Positions 50,301-59,236 of a stretch of DNA of 64,000 bases are shown here, piece after piece. Below the pieces are notes generated by a model, which saw only the letters and a list, made by a program, of their open reading frames with translations, had not been told where the DNA came from and searched no databases. Within the stretch, counting starts at the first letter, position 1. Each line of letters opens with the position of its first letter. Location of the stretch: positions 36,909-100,908 of the forward strand of contig JAIXOO010000232.1 of assembly GCA_027486765.1 (NCBI GenBank), in the 5' to 3' direction. The stretch is from Saprospiraceae bacterium (GTDB lineage: Bacteria > Bacteroidota > Bacteroidia > Chitinophagales > Saprospiraceae). The position numbers and the translations under genes are program-made.

Positions 50301-51683
50301 TCGAATACAATTCGGGAAAAACTGAGTACTCAGGTACCTGAATACATGGTGCCTGAAACCATCCTGATGATCGCTGAAATTCCACTGACCTCAAACGGGA
50401 AAGTGGATGCCCGAAAATTGGAAAGTTTGGTGGCGCAAACCAGGGCAAACCGGTCGGAGGTAATCCACCTGCCAGAAGGCCCCGTGGAGTGCTACCTGCA
50501 TGAGCTCTGGTGCAAATTGTTCAAAACAGAACAGATCAGCGTTGAAGATGATTTTTTTGAATTGGGTGGGCACTCGCTACTGGCAGTGCAGCTCGTGGCC
50601 AATCTCAAAAAGGAATTTGACATTGAATTCCCACTTGCCTCGCTGATCACGTACCCTACCATCCAAAAATTAGCAGAATTGGTGAACAGCAGAAAAGTAG
50701 AACATTTGTGGAATGTGATGGTTCCGATCAGAAAGACAGGCAACTTAGCGCCCATTTTTTTGATCCACGGGGCAGGACTGAATGTATTGATGTTTCAGTC
50801 ATTGGCACGTTACCTCAATCCTGACCGTCCCATCTATGCTTTGCAGGCCAAAAGAATCGAAACGGAACAGCACCACAATTGTACCATCCCTAGCATTGCT
50901 GCCGATTACCTACAGGAAATCAAACAAATTCAGCCTACTGGGCCTTACCATTTGTTGGGGTATTCCATTGGTGGTTTTATCGTTTTTGAAATGACCAAGC
51001 AATTGGAAGCCAATCAGGAGGAGGTAGCTTTCGCAGGTTTAGTGGACTCGGCAGCAGCTTTTGCCAAAGAATCAAAAAACTGGTATCAACGCAAGGTTGC
51101 TGCGGTACTAAGCCCTTTCGCGAAGTTGGCCTTTGCGGTACAAGCTTTTTTTAAAGAAGAACCGCGTGAGCGTCGGCGATTCCTGACTCAGAAAAAGAAC
51201 AATCTAAAGGTGAGCCTTTATGCCACCTTGTCAAAATTCAAATTGGTAAATCTACCTTCCGAAGAGTCGGAGAGCAGCCAGGGGCGTGGCGCTTATACCG
51301 TAAATGCGTCCACTATCGCGATGACCAAAGCACTCGAAGCGTACAAACTTGAACCCATTGCCACCCGGATTGACCTGTTCAAAGCCAGCAAGGCGAGCTT
51401 TTACATTCAGGAACGGGAGCACTACGGATGGGATCCCTACCTACAAAATGGGCTCAATGTACACGAGGTTCCTGGTGATCACAATCACATTTTTGCGCAG
51501 CCCAACGACCAGGTCTTTGCCAGTGTATTGGATGCTCGTTTGAATGAACTTGGGTGTGCAGAATGTCAAGCATCAAAACAAGGAAAGCTCCAACCCTCGC
51601 TGGAAATCATTGACTGCCCCCGCAATAGCGCAATGCCATCAGCCTTTGCTGGTCTATGGCCATCTCTACGCGGCTTTAACTAA
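47331..51683 (+). CDS. NRPS: formyltransferase / half condensation / adenylation / carrier / thioesterase
   Basis: A 1450-residue single-chain synthetase. (1) Formyltransferase, about 14-310: catalytic Asn99 and His101 in INYHDSPLP and Asp137 in TTTIDGGVIL, as in methionyl-tRNA formyltransferase. (2) About 325-530: resembles only the C-terminal lobe of a condensation domain, lacking HHxxxDG. (3) Adenylation, about 540-1035: ILFTSGSSGAPKG near 679, NSYGPTECTV, GRFDRQVKIRGFRIG, TSNGKVDARKL. (4) Carrier: ELGGHSLLAV, phosphopantetheine on Ser1082. (5) Thioesterase: GYSIGG with Ser1212, terminal His in GDHNHIF. The apparent pocket residues (D,T,E,D,I,G,S,V,I,K, aligned by eye) look acidic, so a basic substrate (Orn/Lys-like) is possible. 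One module with N-terminal formylation and a release domain should make a small N-formyl or similarly modified amino-acid product. Carrier-activating enzymes were not seen in the window. Confidence 0.88.
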   Translation: MESTVSTFENKQQLSSCILLGEGSLPVYCMQVLQEQGCVIKAVVSTEKQLLEAAAQHQIPCFAAPGLVPNQEVEFIFSINNPYILKAEFIGMATRMAINYHDSPLPKYAGLYASNQAILHGETSHGISWHELTTTIDGGVILASKIVEIAPRDTAYSLNIKCYEAAMETFRDALPAWLNNTFERLPQPDQGGSYYGQADRPFHLGVINWADSASTVQHLIHACAMESHSENPFLMASFVKDEQVYYIKEAYTAPASSSTKPGLVRQMGNYTTIDLDGGLLVIEKIITAEGDEPSVQEILERGEQLVLPATPWFEVANGIFQKIAKHEYFWKIELENAELAEWSNHQLGDKSSEYEGFINGSNELLPAVVAFLQRITGKIKTTFGYVPAGIPADQHLFSKWVPFTTALEANDSIENALGSIAKKIKRVQNAIGYRSDLMLRYPTLASLSGKQPQIYIAEAGADVSFVPADVLLVQLSPEGASIKGLSAEVFQALEWFVQSAAKNQGAAWTTLPLMSVESEQAWLDILNQPTHSPLQTSLDPLFRIFEVAQRYPQQIAIVDQGQRISYQQLCRDVKTTAAWLNAQGIGEGHILAVEVARTYDYFKTFLASLFVGATFVPLDFKLPADRIKMICTKAQPKAIVLITEREFPFEDLTVLHIQHAKLVGRTPELKRYPDAGAYILFTSGSSGAPKGVGINRKSLTTFVDGALGLYNMTAEDKVIQFAHLAFDTFIEETFMALCVGATLYLREESWLLPDQLAKVIVEEGITVLDLPTAYWRQWLMSHAYPLANASQSLRLTIIGGEAMYKEDWSTWSESKPAHRLINSYGPTECTVIALAEEIKTSKAPSDRIAIGKPLPGYSIRIVDQWGSTLPQGLAGLLYITGDAVSFGYVGLEPTDKAHASFMNHVDHQGRTIRSHSTGDTVAAATDGTVYYIGRFDRQVKIRGFRIGLDEISSQLKCIEGVSDAVVQVIQSPNGMPSLAAFVLAEDNELNSNTIREKLSTQVPEYMVPETILMIAEIPLTSNGKVDARKLESLVAQTRANRSEVIHLPEGPVECYLHELWCKLFKTEQISVEDDFFELGGHSLLAVQLVANLKKEFDIEFPLASLITYPTIQKLAELVNSRKVEHLWNVMVPIRKTGNLAPIFLIHGAGLNVLMFQSLARYLNPDRPIYALQAKRIETEQHHNCTIPSIAADYLQEIKQIQPTGPYHLLGYSIGGFIVFEMTKQLEANQEEVAFAGLVDSAAAFAKESKNWYQRKVAAVLSPFAKLAFAVQAFFKEEPRERRRFLTQKKNNLKVSLYATLSKFKLVNLPSEESESSQGRGAYTVNASTIAMTKALEAYKLEPIATRIDLFKASKASFYIQEREHYGWDPYLQNGLNVHEVPGDHNHIFAQPNDQVFASVLDARLNELGCAECQASKQGKLQPSLEIIDCPRNSAMPSAFAGLWPSLRGFN

Positions 51684-51850
51684 GGATTTGTGGGGCTTGC
51701 TCACGGATGCGGAACGAGCTAGTGCATCAGGGACGAAGTCATGTACAGTTTTAGCTTGGATACTCATTGGCAAACATTTTTTATCTTTAGCGTCTGTTTT
51801 AGTTTTTGGCGGAAAGCCGCTACTCTATCCTCACGCGAAAATTTGCTTCA

Positions 51851-53155
51851 ATGACACATTTGGTCCAAAAAACACTGCTTGCTACTTTGTTTTGTTTGTG
51901 TTTTACACTCATCCTTTCTGCACAATTGAACGATTCCGGGTTCATTTACGGCGACATGCTGCCAGATGCGCCTGAATTGGCCAAACGGGGACAATACAGT
52001 GTGGGTGTACAAACCATCACGCTGTTGCATAAAAATCAGCTCAATGTGCTGAAACACAAAGACGGCGTAACGCCGACTTACGATCGCCCGCTCACGGTAG
52101 AAGTGTGGTATCCCGCCCTGATTCCCGCCCAGAAAAAAGAAATAGAAGTGTACCAGGAAGTCATGGGTAATTTTAACGACCCAAAACGGCCCCTGAAACC
52201 CTTTACTTTTAAGGGAAGATGCTTGCGCAAAGCGGCACCCAAAACCGAAGCAGTACCCTATCCTCTGGTCATTTTGTCGCACGGGTATACGGGGTCGCGG
52301 TACCTAATGACCTATCTTGCTGAAAACCTGGCCTCCAAAGGGTACGTAGTGGCTGCCATCGACCATACCGAGTCAACTTTTCGCGATGCGGGACCTTTTC
52401 AGAGTACCCTTTACCACCGCCCATTGGATCAATTGTTTGTATTGGATGAAATGGACCGGTTGAGTCAAAAAGGCAGTGGTAGTTTTTTAGCGGGGCTGGT
52501 CGATGCCAAAAATACCGGGCTGATTGGCTACTCCATGGGAGGGTATGGTGCATTGAATGCCACTGGTGCAGGATTCAGCAAAAATGCGTACCAACTATTC
52601 AAGTCCATGAGTGGTGGCTGTGAAGCCTTGTCCGAACGTTCGGCGGGTTCAGCAGCTTATGCCAAAACCCAGGATGAGCGCATCAAAGCAGTAGTCGCTC
52701 TGGCACCCTGGGGAATGAACAGTGGGGCCTGGGACTCAACTGGCCTGGCGGGTTTGACCCGACCTACGTTCTTTATTGCTGGCAGTGAAGACGACATTTC
52801 AAAGTATGAAAAAGGCATCAAAGCCATTTACGATGGAGCGCGAAATGCCAATCGCTACTTGTTGACCTATCAAAACGCACGCCACAACGTAGCACCCAAT
52901 CCTGCTCCCCCCGAAGCCAATGCAGAGGGCTTGTCCATTGATGAGTACCTGCGTTATGCGGACTCAGTGTGGGACCAACGCCGCATCAACAACATCAACC
53001 AGCATTTTGTCACCGCCTTTTTGGGCATTCATTTGAAAAAACAAGACCTGGGGGAATACCTCCAACTCAAGGAAAAAGCGGTAGAAGGAATTTGGAAAGG
53101 GTTTAAACCGAGAACTTCGATTGGGCTGGAACTCCGGCACGCTGGTGCGAATTAA
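51851..53155 (+). CDS. Secreted alpha/beta hydrolase (PAF-acetylhydrolase/dienelactone-hydrolase-like)
   Basis: The start at 51851 gives a signal peptide (MTHLVQKTLLATLFCLCFTL) and 434 residues; the ORF start at 51806 would lack one. It has PLTVEVWYPA, a helix-strand YPLVILSHGYTGSRYLMTY, AAIDHTEST, the nucleophile elbow GLIGYSMGGYGALN, an aspartate in AGSEDDISKY and histidine in NARHNVAPN. This is the arrangement of the platelet-activating-factor acetylhydrolase-like family. It sits 167 bp downstream of the NRPS on the same strand, and might act on its product, but that is only positional. Its stop codon overlaps that of the convergent hybrid kinase by the shared bases TTAA. Confidence 0.87.
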   Translation: MTHLVQKTLLATLFCLCFTLILSAQLNDSGFIYGDMLPDAPELAKRGQYSVGVQTITLLHKNQLNVLKHKDGVTPTYDRPLTVEVWYPALIPAQKKEIEVYQEVMGNFNDPKRPLKPFTFKGRCLRKAAPKTEAVPYPLVILSHGYTGSRYLMTYLAENLASKGYVVAAIDHTESTFRDAGPFQSTLYHRPLDQLFVLDEMDRLSQKGSGSFLAGLVDAKNTGLIGYSMGGYGALNATGAGFSKNAYQLFKSMSGGCEALSERSAGSAAYAKTQDERIKAVVALAPWGMNSGAWDSTGLAGLTRPTFFIAGSEDDISKYEKGIKAIYDGARNANRYLLTYQNARHNVAPNPAPPEANAEGLSIDEYLRYADSVWDQRRINNINQHFVTAFLGIHLKKQDLGEYLQLKEKAVEGIWKGFKPRTSIGLELRHAGAN

Positions 53156-56100
53156 CCCGTTCCCAAAGGTTGGTATTTTTTTAAAATGTTGTACAAATGC
53201 TCTGGCTTAAATGGTTTAGTGACACAGTCATTAAAACCACAGTTCAGGTATTCCTGGTGAAATTCGATAGATGCCTCGGCAGTAAAAGCAATGATGGGAA
53301 TGTTGCGCTTTCGATCATCGGTGAATTGTCGGATCACTTGGGTTGCTTCTTTGCCATCCACATTGGGCATTTGAATGTCCATGATGATCGCGTCAAAATC
53401 ATCTTTTTTCATGAAGTCAATCGCCTCTTGACCATCTTGCGCGACCGTATATTGCGCCTCCCATTTTTTCAAAAGTGCAGTTAGGACAAGTACATTTACA
53501 CTGTTGTCTTCGGCAATTAAAAAGTGGGTCCCGTGCAGATTCATGGGTTGTTTCGCTGGAAGGTTCGGGACGATAGGTGAGGGGAGGATTTCCTGTTTTT
53601 CGTACTTCATTTCCACCGAAAAAGTTGATCCCTGCCCCACGGTACTTTCCACGGAAATTGTTCCACCCTGCTGTTCAATCAGTTTTTTGCTGATGGTCAA
53701 GCCCAAGCCTGTTCCGCCATATTTTCGGGAAGTGCTCACATCCGCTTGTACGAAATTGTCAAAAACTTGCTCAAGTTGCTGCTCAGGAATCCCCACTCCG
53801 GTGTCTTTTACGGTGAATCTTACCCATACACTACTTTCCGTTTCTTCCATCAGGGTATAGGCAAATTTTACGGAACCTTTGTCGGTGAATTTAATGGCAT
53901 TGGATAAAAGATTGGACAATACCTGGCTGAGGCGGACGTAATCGCCCGTCAACAGATGTTTGATGCGCGGATCTGGAATAAAGGTCAAGCTGATGGATTT
54001 ATCCTTGGCACTGTTTTCAAAAAGCCTGAATACATGGCTGGTGACCTTGGCCAAATTGAAAGGAATCCGTTCAAAAATAAGTTTTCCCGATTCTATTTTT
54101 GAAAAATCAAGGATATCCGAAACGATGCTGGACAAATGTTGTGCAGAGAATTTCAGGGTATCTACATATTCGCGTTGAGTGGGGCTAAGCTGCTCTTCCA
54201 TCAGTAGGTTGGCAATGCCAATTACGCCATTGATCGGTGTCCTGATCTCGTGGCTCATGCTCGACAAAAACTCAGATTTAGCAATGGTAGCTTGTTTTTG
54301 AGCCGTGATGTCCTGATCCGTCCCTTTTAATCCGACGATCTGGCCATCACTATTTTTGATTGCTTCGCCAATACAGGCGATGTATTTTACCCTGCCGTCT
54401 TTAAAAACCACGCGGTGTTCGACATAAAAAGGCTCTCCGGAATGGACGGTATGTTGTATCGCCTCATCCAATTTGATTAGATCTACGGGATGACACTTTT
54501 TGCGCCAGGCCTGGTACAATTCCGCATTGGGGCAACCCTCTAGTTCAAAAATGCGGTACGTTTCTTTAGACCAATGCAGTTCAGCGCTTGACAAATTGTA
54601 TTCCCAGTTGCCAACCTTGGCAATGGTCTGGGCTTCTTCGTACAACACCTGACTTTGCAGGATTTGGGCCTCAGCGTTTTTGCGTTCAGTAATTTCTTCG
54701 CGCAATTTAATGTTGCTCTTCCTAATCACATTGTATAAAAATGCCCCAACGATCAATGAAATGCTTACCAATATCAAAATAATCACAACCATGAAGTAAT
54801 AGTTGCGCTGACTATCTATTTCGATCTGTTTTAGGACTAATGCTTGTTCTCTTTGTTTGCTTTTTAGTTCAATGTTTTCAATGTCAAACAAACCTCTTAT
54901 TTCAGCGATTTTCTCCGCACTACCAAGATTGTATAAACTGTCATTTTCGTCGATAGCTGAATAGAGGTATTCATTCGCCGATTGCAAATCCCCCGTTTTT
55001 TTATACAATTTCGCAAACAACAAATTTACGTCTCTCTTTAGTTCGGTCAAGGCTGCTTGATTTGCCAATTCCATGGCTTTGTGTAGAAATAGTTTAGCAG
55101 TGCCGTAATCCTTTTTCAAAATAGACAAGGAGGCGATTTTTTTGTATCCCATTCCTATATTCACAACGTTGCCCAACTCATTGTCTAACTCCATACTTTT
55201 ATTGGCATAAGATATGGCGCGATCTATCTGGCCACTTTTTTCGTAAACAGAGCTAAGATTGTAATAGGTATCGGCGATCCCGGACCGCGACTTCAATTTT
55301 TGCCTGAGGCCCAATGCATATTCGTGTTCACGGATTGCTTTTTCATATGTTTCCTGTGCAGTATAGAGCGAACCCAGGATAGAATGAGCTCGTGCAATGC
55401 CATAATCATCCTGAACAGCCGTTCCGATTTCCAGAGCCTTATTGACAAAATTGATGCATTCTTGATCATTGTATTGTTTGAAATAAAGCCAGGCCACATC
55501 ACAATAGGCCCTCCCTAAATCTCTACGAAGCCCCTGATGCTCAAACAATGCCACTGCATCGAGATAATATTTGAGTGCTTGGTGCAGCTCTCCACGATCC
55601 AAATGTACTTTCCCCGCTAGAATGTTCATATCGGCCTTGACGTCTTCATACTGGTCTATTTCTTTGATAGAAAGCACCGCTTTGAGGTGGGTAATTGCCG
55701 CAGCATTGTTCCCCATATTGAATTCGACATTGGCGAGATGATAGAGGTAATAAAATTTCACATAGCTATACTTATTTTTTGGTAACAATGGTTCCGCTTG
55801 TTTCAAATAAGCGTAGGCTTTTTTATATTCATCTTTTCTGTTTTCTATCGCCCCAAGTTCAGTAAGCAATTCAGCCTGGTTCAACGTTGCATTATTTTTT
55901 ACAGCACTTGTATAGAGGTCTTCCAGAATTTTTTTGGATTCATCCAATCGATTCAGATCATATAATAAAGTGGCGTAACAGAAGTAGCCGTAATATCTTA
56001 TTCTATAATGGCGCTCATGCTCAAGAAGTTTTAACGCTTTCTCGAAATATATTTTAGCAAAATCAAGGCGAGACTCTTCCAGGTAAATATTTGCACCAAT

Positions 56101-56469
56101 AATGTAGTTGTATGCCGTATACAGTTTGCCACCTTCTTTTAAGCTAATTTGATCTGCTTGTTGTAAAAATTCGCGCGCTTTTTTGTTGTCACCGAGATTA
56201 TAATGGTATTCTCCGATGAGGGATAGTGCATGTTTTTCTCCGGGTCTATTCTCTATTCTTTTTGCCTCTTTAAGTGCATGTAAGGCATATCGATGGGCAT
56301 CATCAATGCTGAAATCAAAAAGCAGATACGAGAGCCCAAGCAAAGTATTGAGCCGTGTTACACCAACCTGACGGGGTAACAATTGCTTCATACTGTCAAT
56401 TTCTGTGGATTGGCCAGTGGAAAGCAAAGGCAGGAGCAGGAAAGTTAAAAGGACAAAAAAAGCTCTCAT
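53152..56469 (-). CDS. TPR-PAS hybrid sensor histidine kinase with receiver
   Basis: A 1105-residue protein with signal peptide MRAFFVLLTFLLLPLLSTG. About 500 residues of periplasmic tetratricopeptide repeats follow (for example ALSLIGEYHYNLGDNKKARE; KAIREHEYALGLRQ). A membrane helix YYFMVVIILILVSISLIVGAFLY lies near 555-577, then a PAS/PAC domain (YEEAQTIAKVGNWEYNLSSA). The kinase core has FLSSMSHEIRTPINGVIGI, NLLSNAIKFT, DTGVGIPEQQ and GGTGLGLTI. The C-terminal receiver has AIIMDIQMPNVDG and FTAEASIEF, ending CVTKPFKP. TPR-type periplasmic sensors are common in Bacteroidota. No dedicated response regulator is adjacent, so the receiver domain probably relays phosphate elsewhere. Confidence 0.93.
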   Translation of the reverse strand: MRAFFVLLTFLLLPLLSTGQSTEIDSMKQLLPRQVGVTRLNTLLGLSYLLFDFSIDDAHRYALHALKEAKRIENRPGEKHALSLIGEYHYNLGDNKKAREFLQQADQISLKEGGKLYTAYNYIIGANIYLEESRLDFAKIYFEKALKLLEHERHYRIRYYGYFCYATLLYDLNRLDESKKILEDLYTSAVKNNATLNQAELLTELGAIENRKDEYKKAYAYLKQAEPLLPKNKYSYVKFYYLYHLANVEFNMGNNAAAITHLKAVLSIKEIDQYEDVKADMNILAGKVHLDRGELHQALKYYLDAVALFEHQGLRRDLGRAYCDVAWLYFKQYNDQECINFVNKALEIGTAVQDDYGIARAHSILGSLYTAQETYEKAIREHEYALGLRQKLKSRSGIADTYYNLSSVYEKSGQIDRAISYANKSMELDNELGNVVNIGMGYKKIASLSILKKDYGTAKLFLHKAMELANQAALTELKRDVNLLFAKLYKKTGDLQSANEYLYSAIDENDSLYNLGSAEKIAEIRGLFDIENIELKSKQREQALVLKQIEIDSQRNYYFMVVIILILVSISLIVGAFLYNVIRKSNIKLREEITERKNAEAQILQSQVLYEEAQTIAKVGNWEYNLSSAELHWSKETYRIFELEGCPNAELYQAWRKKCHPVDLIKLDEAIQHTVHSGEPFYVEHRVVFKDGRVKYIACIGEAIKNSDGQIVGLKGTDQDITAQKQATIAKSEFLSSMSHEIRTPINGVIGIANLLMEEQLSPTQREYVDTLKFSAQHLSSIVSDILDFSKIESGKLIFERIPFNLAKVTSHVFRLFENSAKDKSISLTFIPDPRIKHLLTGDYVRLSQVLSNLLSNAIKFTDKGSVKFAYTLMEETESSVWVRFTVKDTGVGIPEQQLEQVFDNFVQADVSTSRKYGGTGLGLTISKKLIEQQGGTISVESTVGQGSTFSVEMKYEKQEILPSPIVPNLPAKQPMNLHGTHFLIAEDNSVNVLVLTALLKKWEAQYTVAQDGQEAIDFMKKDDFDAIIMDIQMPNVDGKEATQVIRQFTDDRKRNIPIIAFTAEASIEFHQEYLNCGFNDCVTKPFKPEHLYNILKKYQPLGTG

Positions 56470-56576
56470 CTACTATGCACGCTGGTTGTGGAACGAATGA
56501 ATAATTGCTTCCGCAATGAAGTATCAGTAAAGATAATGCTTAGCTTTGGATTATTGTGTGCTTGAGAGGATTACTT

Positions 56577-56652
56577 AGGAACGGGTTCAGAATAAAGTAG
56601 CAAAATCGAAAAAGAGTCCAGTCGAATTGTTACTTTATTTTGAAACCGTTCC
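56577..56652. repeat. LIR-12: inverted repeat upstream of ABC permease
   Basis: Left arm AGGAACGGGTTCAGAATAAA... (56577-56609) pairs with right arm ending ...TTGAAACCGTTCCT (56622-56652), with a 12-nt loop and a few mismatches. Its arm ends resemble those of LIR-11 (AGGAACGAG...AATAAAATA). It lies between divergent genes, so it may contain promoter elements. Confidence 0.9.
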
Positions 56653-56787
56653 TTATGTCTTTCCAGTAGGTTAAATTGCTCAAATTGTTTTGAATAATTC
56701 GACCCAGAAACACTTCTCCCCAGAAATACGACTATTATCCGCAGAGATTGCTATTTTTAAGTAAAAGTCCATCCATAAAAACAATAC

Positions 56788-59196
56788 ATGCTGCAAAATC
56801 ACCTCAAACTCGCCTACCGGAACATCCGCAAAAACGGGTTTTATTCCGCCCTCAACGTACTCGGATTGTGGGCCGGCATCTTGTTTTCTTTGCTCATAGG
56901 CGCCCATGTCTGGGGCGAGTTGCAAGTAAACCAACAGCTGCACCATGCTGAACGGCAATATTTCCTGACCAGCATCTGGAAAAACCCCAACATTGGCATG
57001 GACATCACCTCCGCTGGGCCGCTGGGTAAACGGTTGAAAGAAGTTTACCCACACCTGATAGCCAATTATTACCGTTGGGATGGCATCAAGTCTGGGGTTG
57101 CGAAGGGTGACAAGGTATTCCGGGAAGGTATTCAAATTGGGGACAGCACCTTGCTCACCATGTTTGGTTTTGGACTCCTGCACGGTGACCCCAACAGCGC
57201 CTTGAAGGCACCGTATTCTGTGGTGATCACTGCGGAAAGGGCACTCAAATATTTTGGAAAAACCGATGTGCTTGGTCAAACTCTTAGCATCCAAAATTTT
57301 ACGGGCGGCAATCATGAATTTCTCATCACAGGGGTACTGGGCGAAATTCCGGAAAACTCCGTCACCAATTTGCTTGGTACCACCGAACCGAACAGCCTCT
57401 TCATCTCGTTCACCACCGCACGGTACTTTTTTGATCGGAATGTGAATGATTGGAACAACATCATTTACCCCACTTACCTCGAATTGCGGCCTGGCGTGAC
57501 CGGCGCAGATTTGGAAAAACCGATCCAACAACTCATCCAACGGGAGGGCACCGATTTGGAAAAAGAAAACCTGACGGTGCGCCCCATTGCCCTGAAGGAT
57601 TACCACTTGCAAAAAAACAAAGCTTTGGTCAAGCGGATGTTGTTCGCCCTGTCGTCGGTGGGGATTTTCATCCTGGTCATGGCCATCTTCAACTTCATCA
57701 ATCTGGCCATTGGGCGCTCAGGGTCGCGCATTCGCGAGATCGGGGTGCGCAAGGCACTCGGCGGCTTGAAGCAACAATTGGCGATCCAGTTCCTGGCGGA
57801 ATCCTTACTCTTGGTTACGGTGGCCACTGTGCTGGCCTTTTTGACGTACCCACTGGCCCAAATGCCTTTTGAGCAGATCGTGGGCAAAAGCTTGCCTGTT
57901 CTAACCGCGTTCCCGACGATTTTTGCCCTCTTACCCCTCGCTTTGGTGCTCGTAGTCGGCCTCTTGGCGGGCCTGTATCCGGCCCTCTTCCTGTCTTCGA
58001 TGCGCACGGTCGAGTCTTTGAAAGGGAAACTAGGGACGGCCAATCAAAGCCTGCACCTGCGCAAATACCTGGTTGGATTCCAATTTGGGATTGCGAATTT
58101 GGTCATCATCGCGGCGCTGGTTGTGGCGGCCCAGGTCAATTATTTTTTTGGCAAAAACATCGGCTACAACCATGAGTTTGTCGTAACTGCCCAAGTACCT
58201 CGCGACTGGAGCCAGGAAGGCCTGCGCAAAATGTTGACCGTACGCGACGAAATGGCCAAGCTGCCCGGGGTGCGCAGCGCCTCACTATCCTTTGAAATTC
58301 CCAACGGCAACAACAATGGCCAGCCTTCCGTCTATCGAGTAGGCACAGATTCCACCACCGCCGTCGTCTGCCAACAGCTGACCGTCGATGAGCATTACCT
58401 CAACACTTACCAGCTTTCGCTGTTGGAGGGGGAGTACTTCAATCCAAATGGCCGGAATTACACCAAAGTGGTATTGAACGAACGGGCCGCACTAGCGATT
58501 GGTTTCCCAGATGCTGAATCGGCCATCGGCCAAACTTTGCGCCTCCCCGGAGATCCAACGCTGTACACAATCAAAGGGGTACTGCGGGATTTCCACTTTG
58601 GCTCTATGGCTACTCCGATCCAGCCAATGGTGGTGTTTCCTTTACAAAGTAGTGTTTTGTACCGTTATTTGTCTTTCAAAATCGAACCAGAAAGAATGAG
58701 TGAACACTTGGCTGCCCTACAAAAGAAGTGGGCCGAACTAATGCCCGGCAGCGCCTTTGAGTACACGTTTATGGACGATACTTTGGCGGAAATTTATGCC
58801 ATGGAGTTGCAAATGAAAAGATCGGCCTATGCGGCAAGTGCGCTAGCCTTGTTGATTGCATTGCTGGGAGTACTTGGTCTCGTATCGCTCAATCTGCAAC
58901 GGCGGGAGAAAGAGGTGGGGGTGCGCAAGGTCTTGGGGGCTTCGGTATCGGGCATCATTGGGCTGTTTTTGCAAGAGTTTCTGCTTATTTTATTGGTTGC
59001 AGGGATAGCGGCCTGCCCAATCGCTTGGTATTTGCTGCGTGGCTGGCTGGAAAATTATGCTTACCACATCGAATTGTCACCCTTGGTTTTTGCAGCTTCC
59101 TTGCTGGGATTGGCTCTGGTCACGGCCATTTTGATTGGTTTGCAGAGTGTGAAGGCTGCTTTAGCCAATCCGGTGAAGGCGCTGCGCAGTGAATAA
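56788..59196 (+). CDS. ABC transporter permease (FtsX/MacB-like)
   Basis: An 802-residue membrane protein with the two-repeat layout of Bacteroidota FtsX-type permeases. An N-terminal helix (VLGLWAGILFSLLIGAHVW) precedes a MacB-like periplasmic domain. First FtsX block: FILVMAIFNFINLAIGRSGS and REIGVRKALGGLKQQ, then helices. A second periplasmic domain follows, then the second FtsX block: RREKEVGVRKVLGASVSGI and LLLILLVAGIAA. The ending ALANPVKALRSE is typical of this family. The ATPase partner is not in the window next to it. Such transporters export lipids, peptides or antibiotics, or act mechanically in lipoprotein movement; the substrate is not known. It is transcribed alone, divergent from the hybrid kinase gene. 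Confidence 0.92.
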   Translation: MLQNHLKLAYRNIRKNGFYSALNVLGLWAGILFSLLIGAHVWGELQVNQQLHHAERQYFLTSIWKNPNIGMDITSAGPLGKRLKEVYPHLIANYYRWDGIKSGVAKGDKVFREGIQIGDSTLLTMFGFGLLHGDPNSALKAPYSVVITAERALKYFGKTDVLGQTLSIQNFTGGNHEFLITGVLGEIPENSVTNLLGTTEPNSLFISFTTARYFFDRNVNDWNNIIYPTYLELRPGVTGADLEKPIQQLIQREGTDLEKENLTVRPIALKDYHLQKNKALVKRMLFALSSVGIFILVMAIFNFINLAIGRSGSRIREIGVRKALGGLKQQLAIQFLAESLLLVTVATVLAFLTYPLAQMPFEQIVGKSLPVLTAFPTIFALLPLALVLVVGLLAGLYPALFLSSMRTVESLKGKLGTANQSLHLRKYLVGFQFGIANLVIIAALVVAAQVNYFFGKNIGYNHEFVVTAQVPRDWSQEGLRKMLTVRDEMAKLPGVRSASLSFEIPNGNNNGQPSVYRVGTDSTTAVVCQQLTVDEHYLNTYQLSLLEGEYFNPNGRNYTKVVLNERAALAIGFPDAESAIGQTLRLPGDPTLYTIKGVLRDFHFGSMATPIQPMVVFPLQSSVLYRYLSFKIEPERMSEHLAALQKKWAELMPGSAFEYTFMDDTLAEIYAMELQMKRSAYAASALALLIALLGVLGLVSLNLQRREKEVGVRKVLGASVSGIIGLFLQEFLLILLVAGIAACPIAWYLLRGWLENYAYHIELSPLVFAASLLGLALVTAILIGLQSVKAALANPVKALRSE

Positions 59197-59236
59197 TTAA
59201 TGAATTGACTCTTAACCATCAAAACCATCATCATCC

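Noticed and set aside
51544-51975. 143-codon ORF across the NRPS end and the hydrolase start
   Set aside because: Out of frame with both supported genes and without family resemblance; probably chance, though the NRPS tail (after residue about 1405) has an odd composition.
56680-57612. 310-codon minus-strand ORF
   Set aside because: Complete antisense of the well-supported FtsX-type permease; content has no recognisable protein character.
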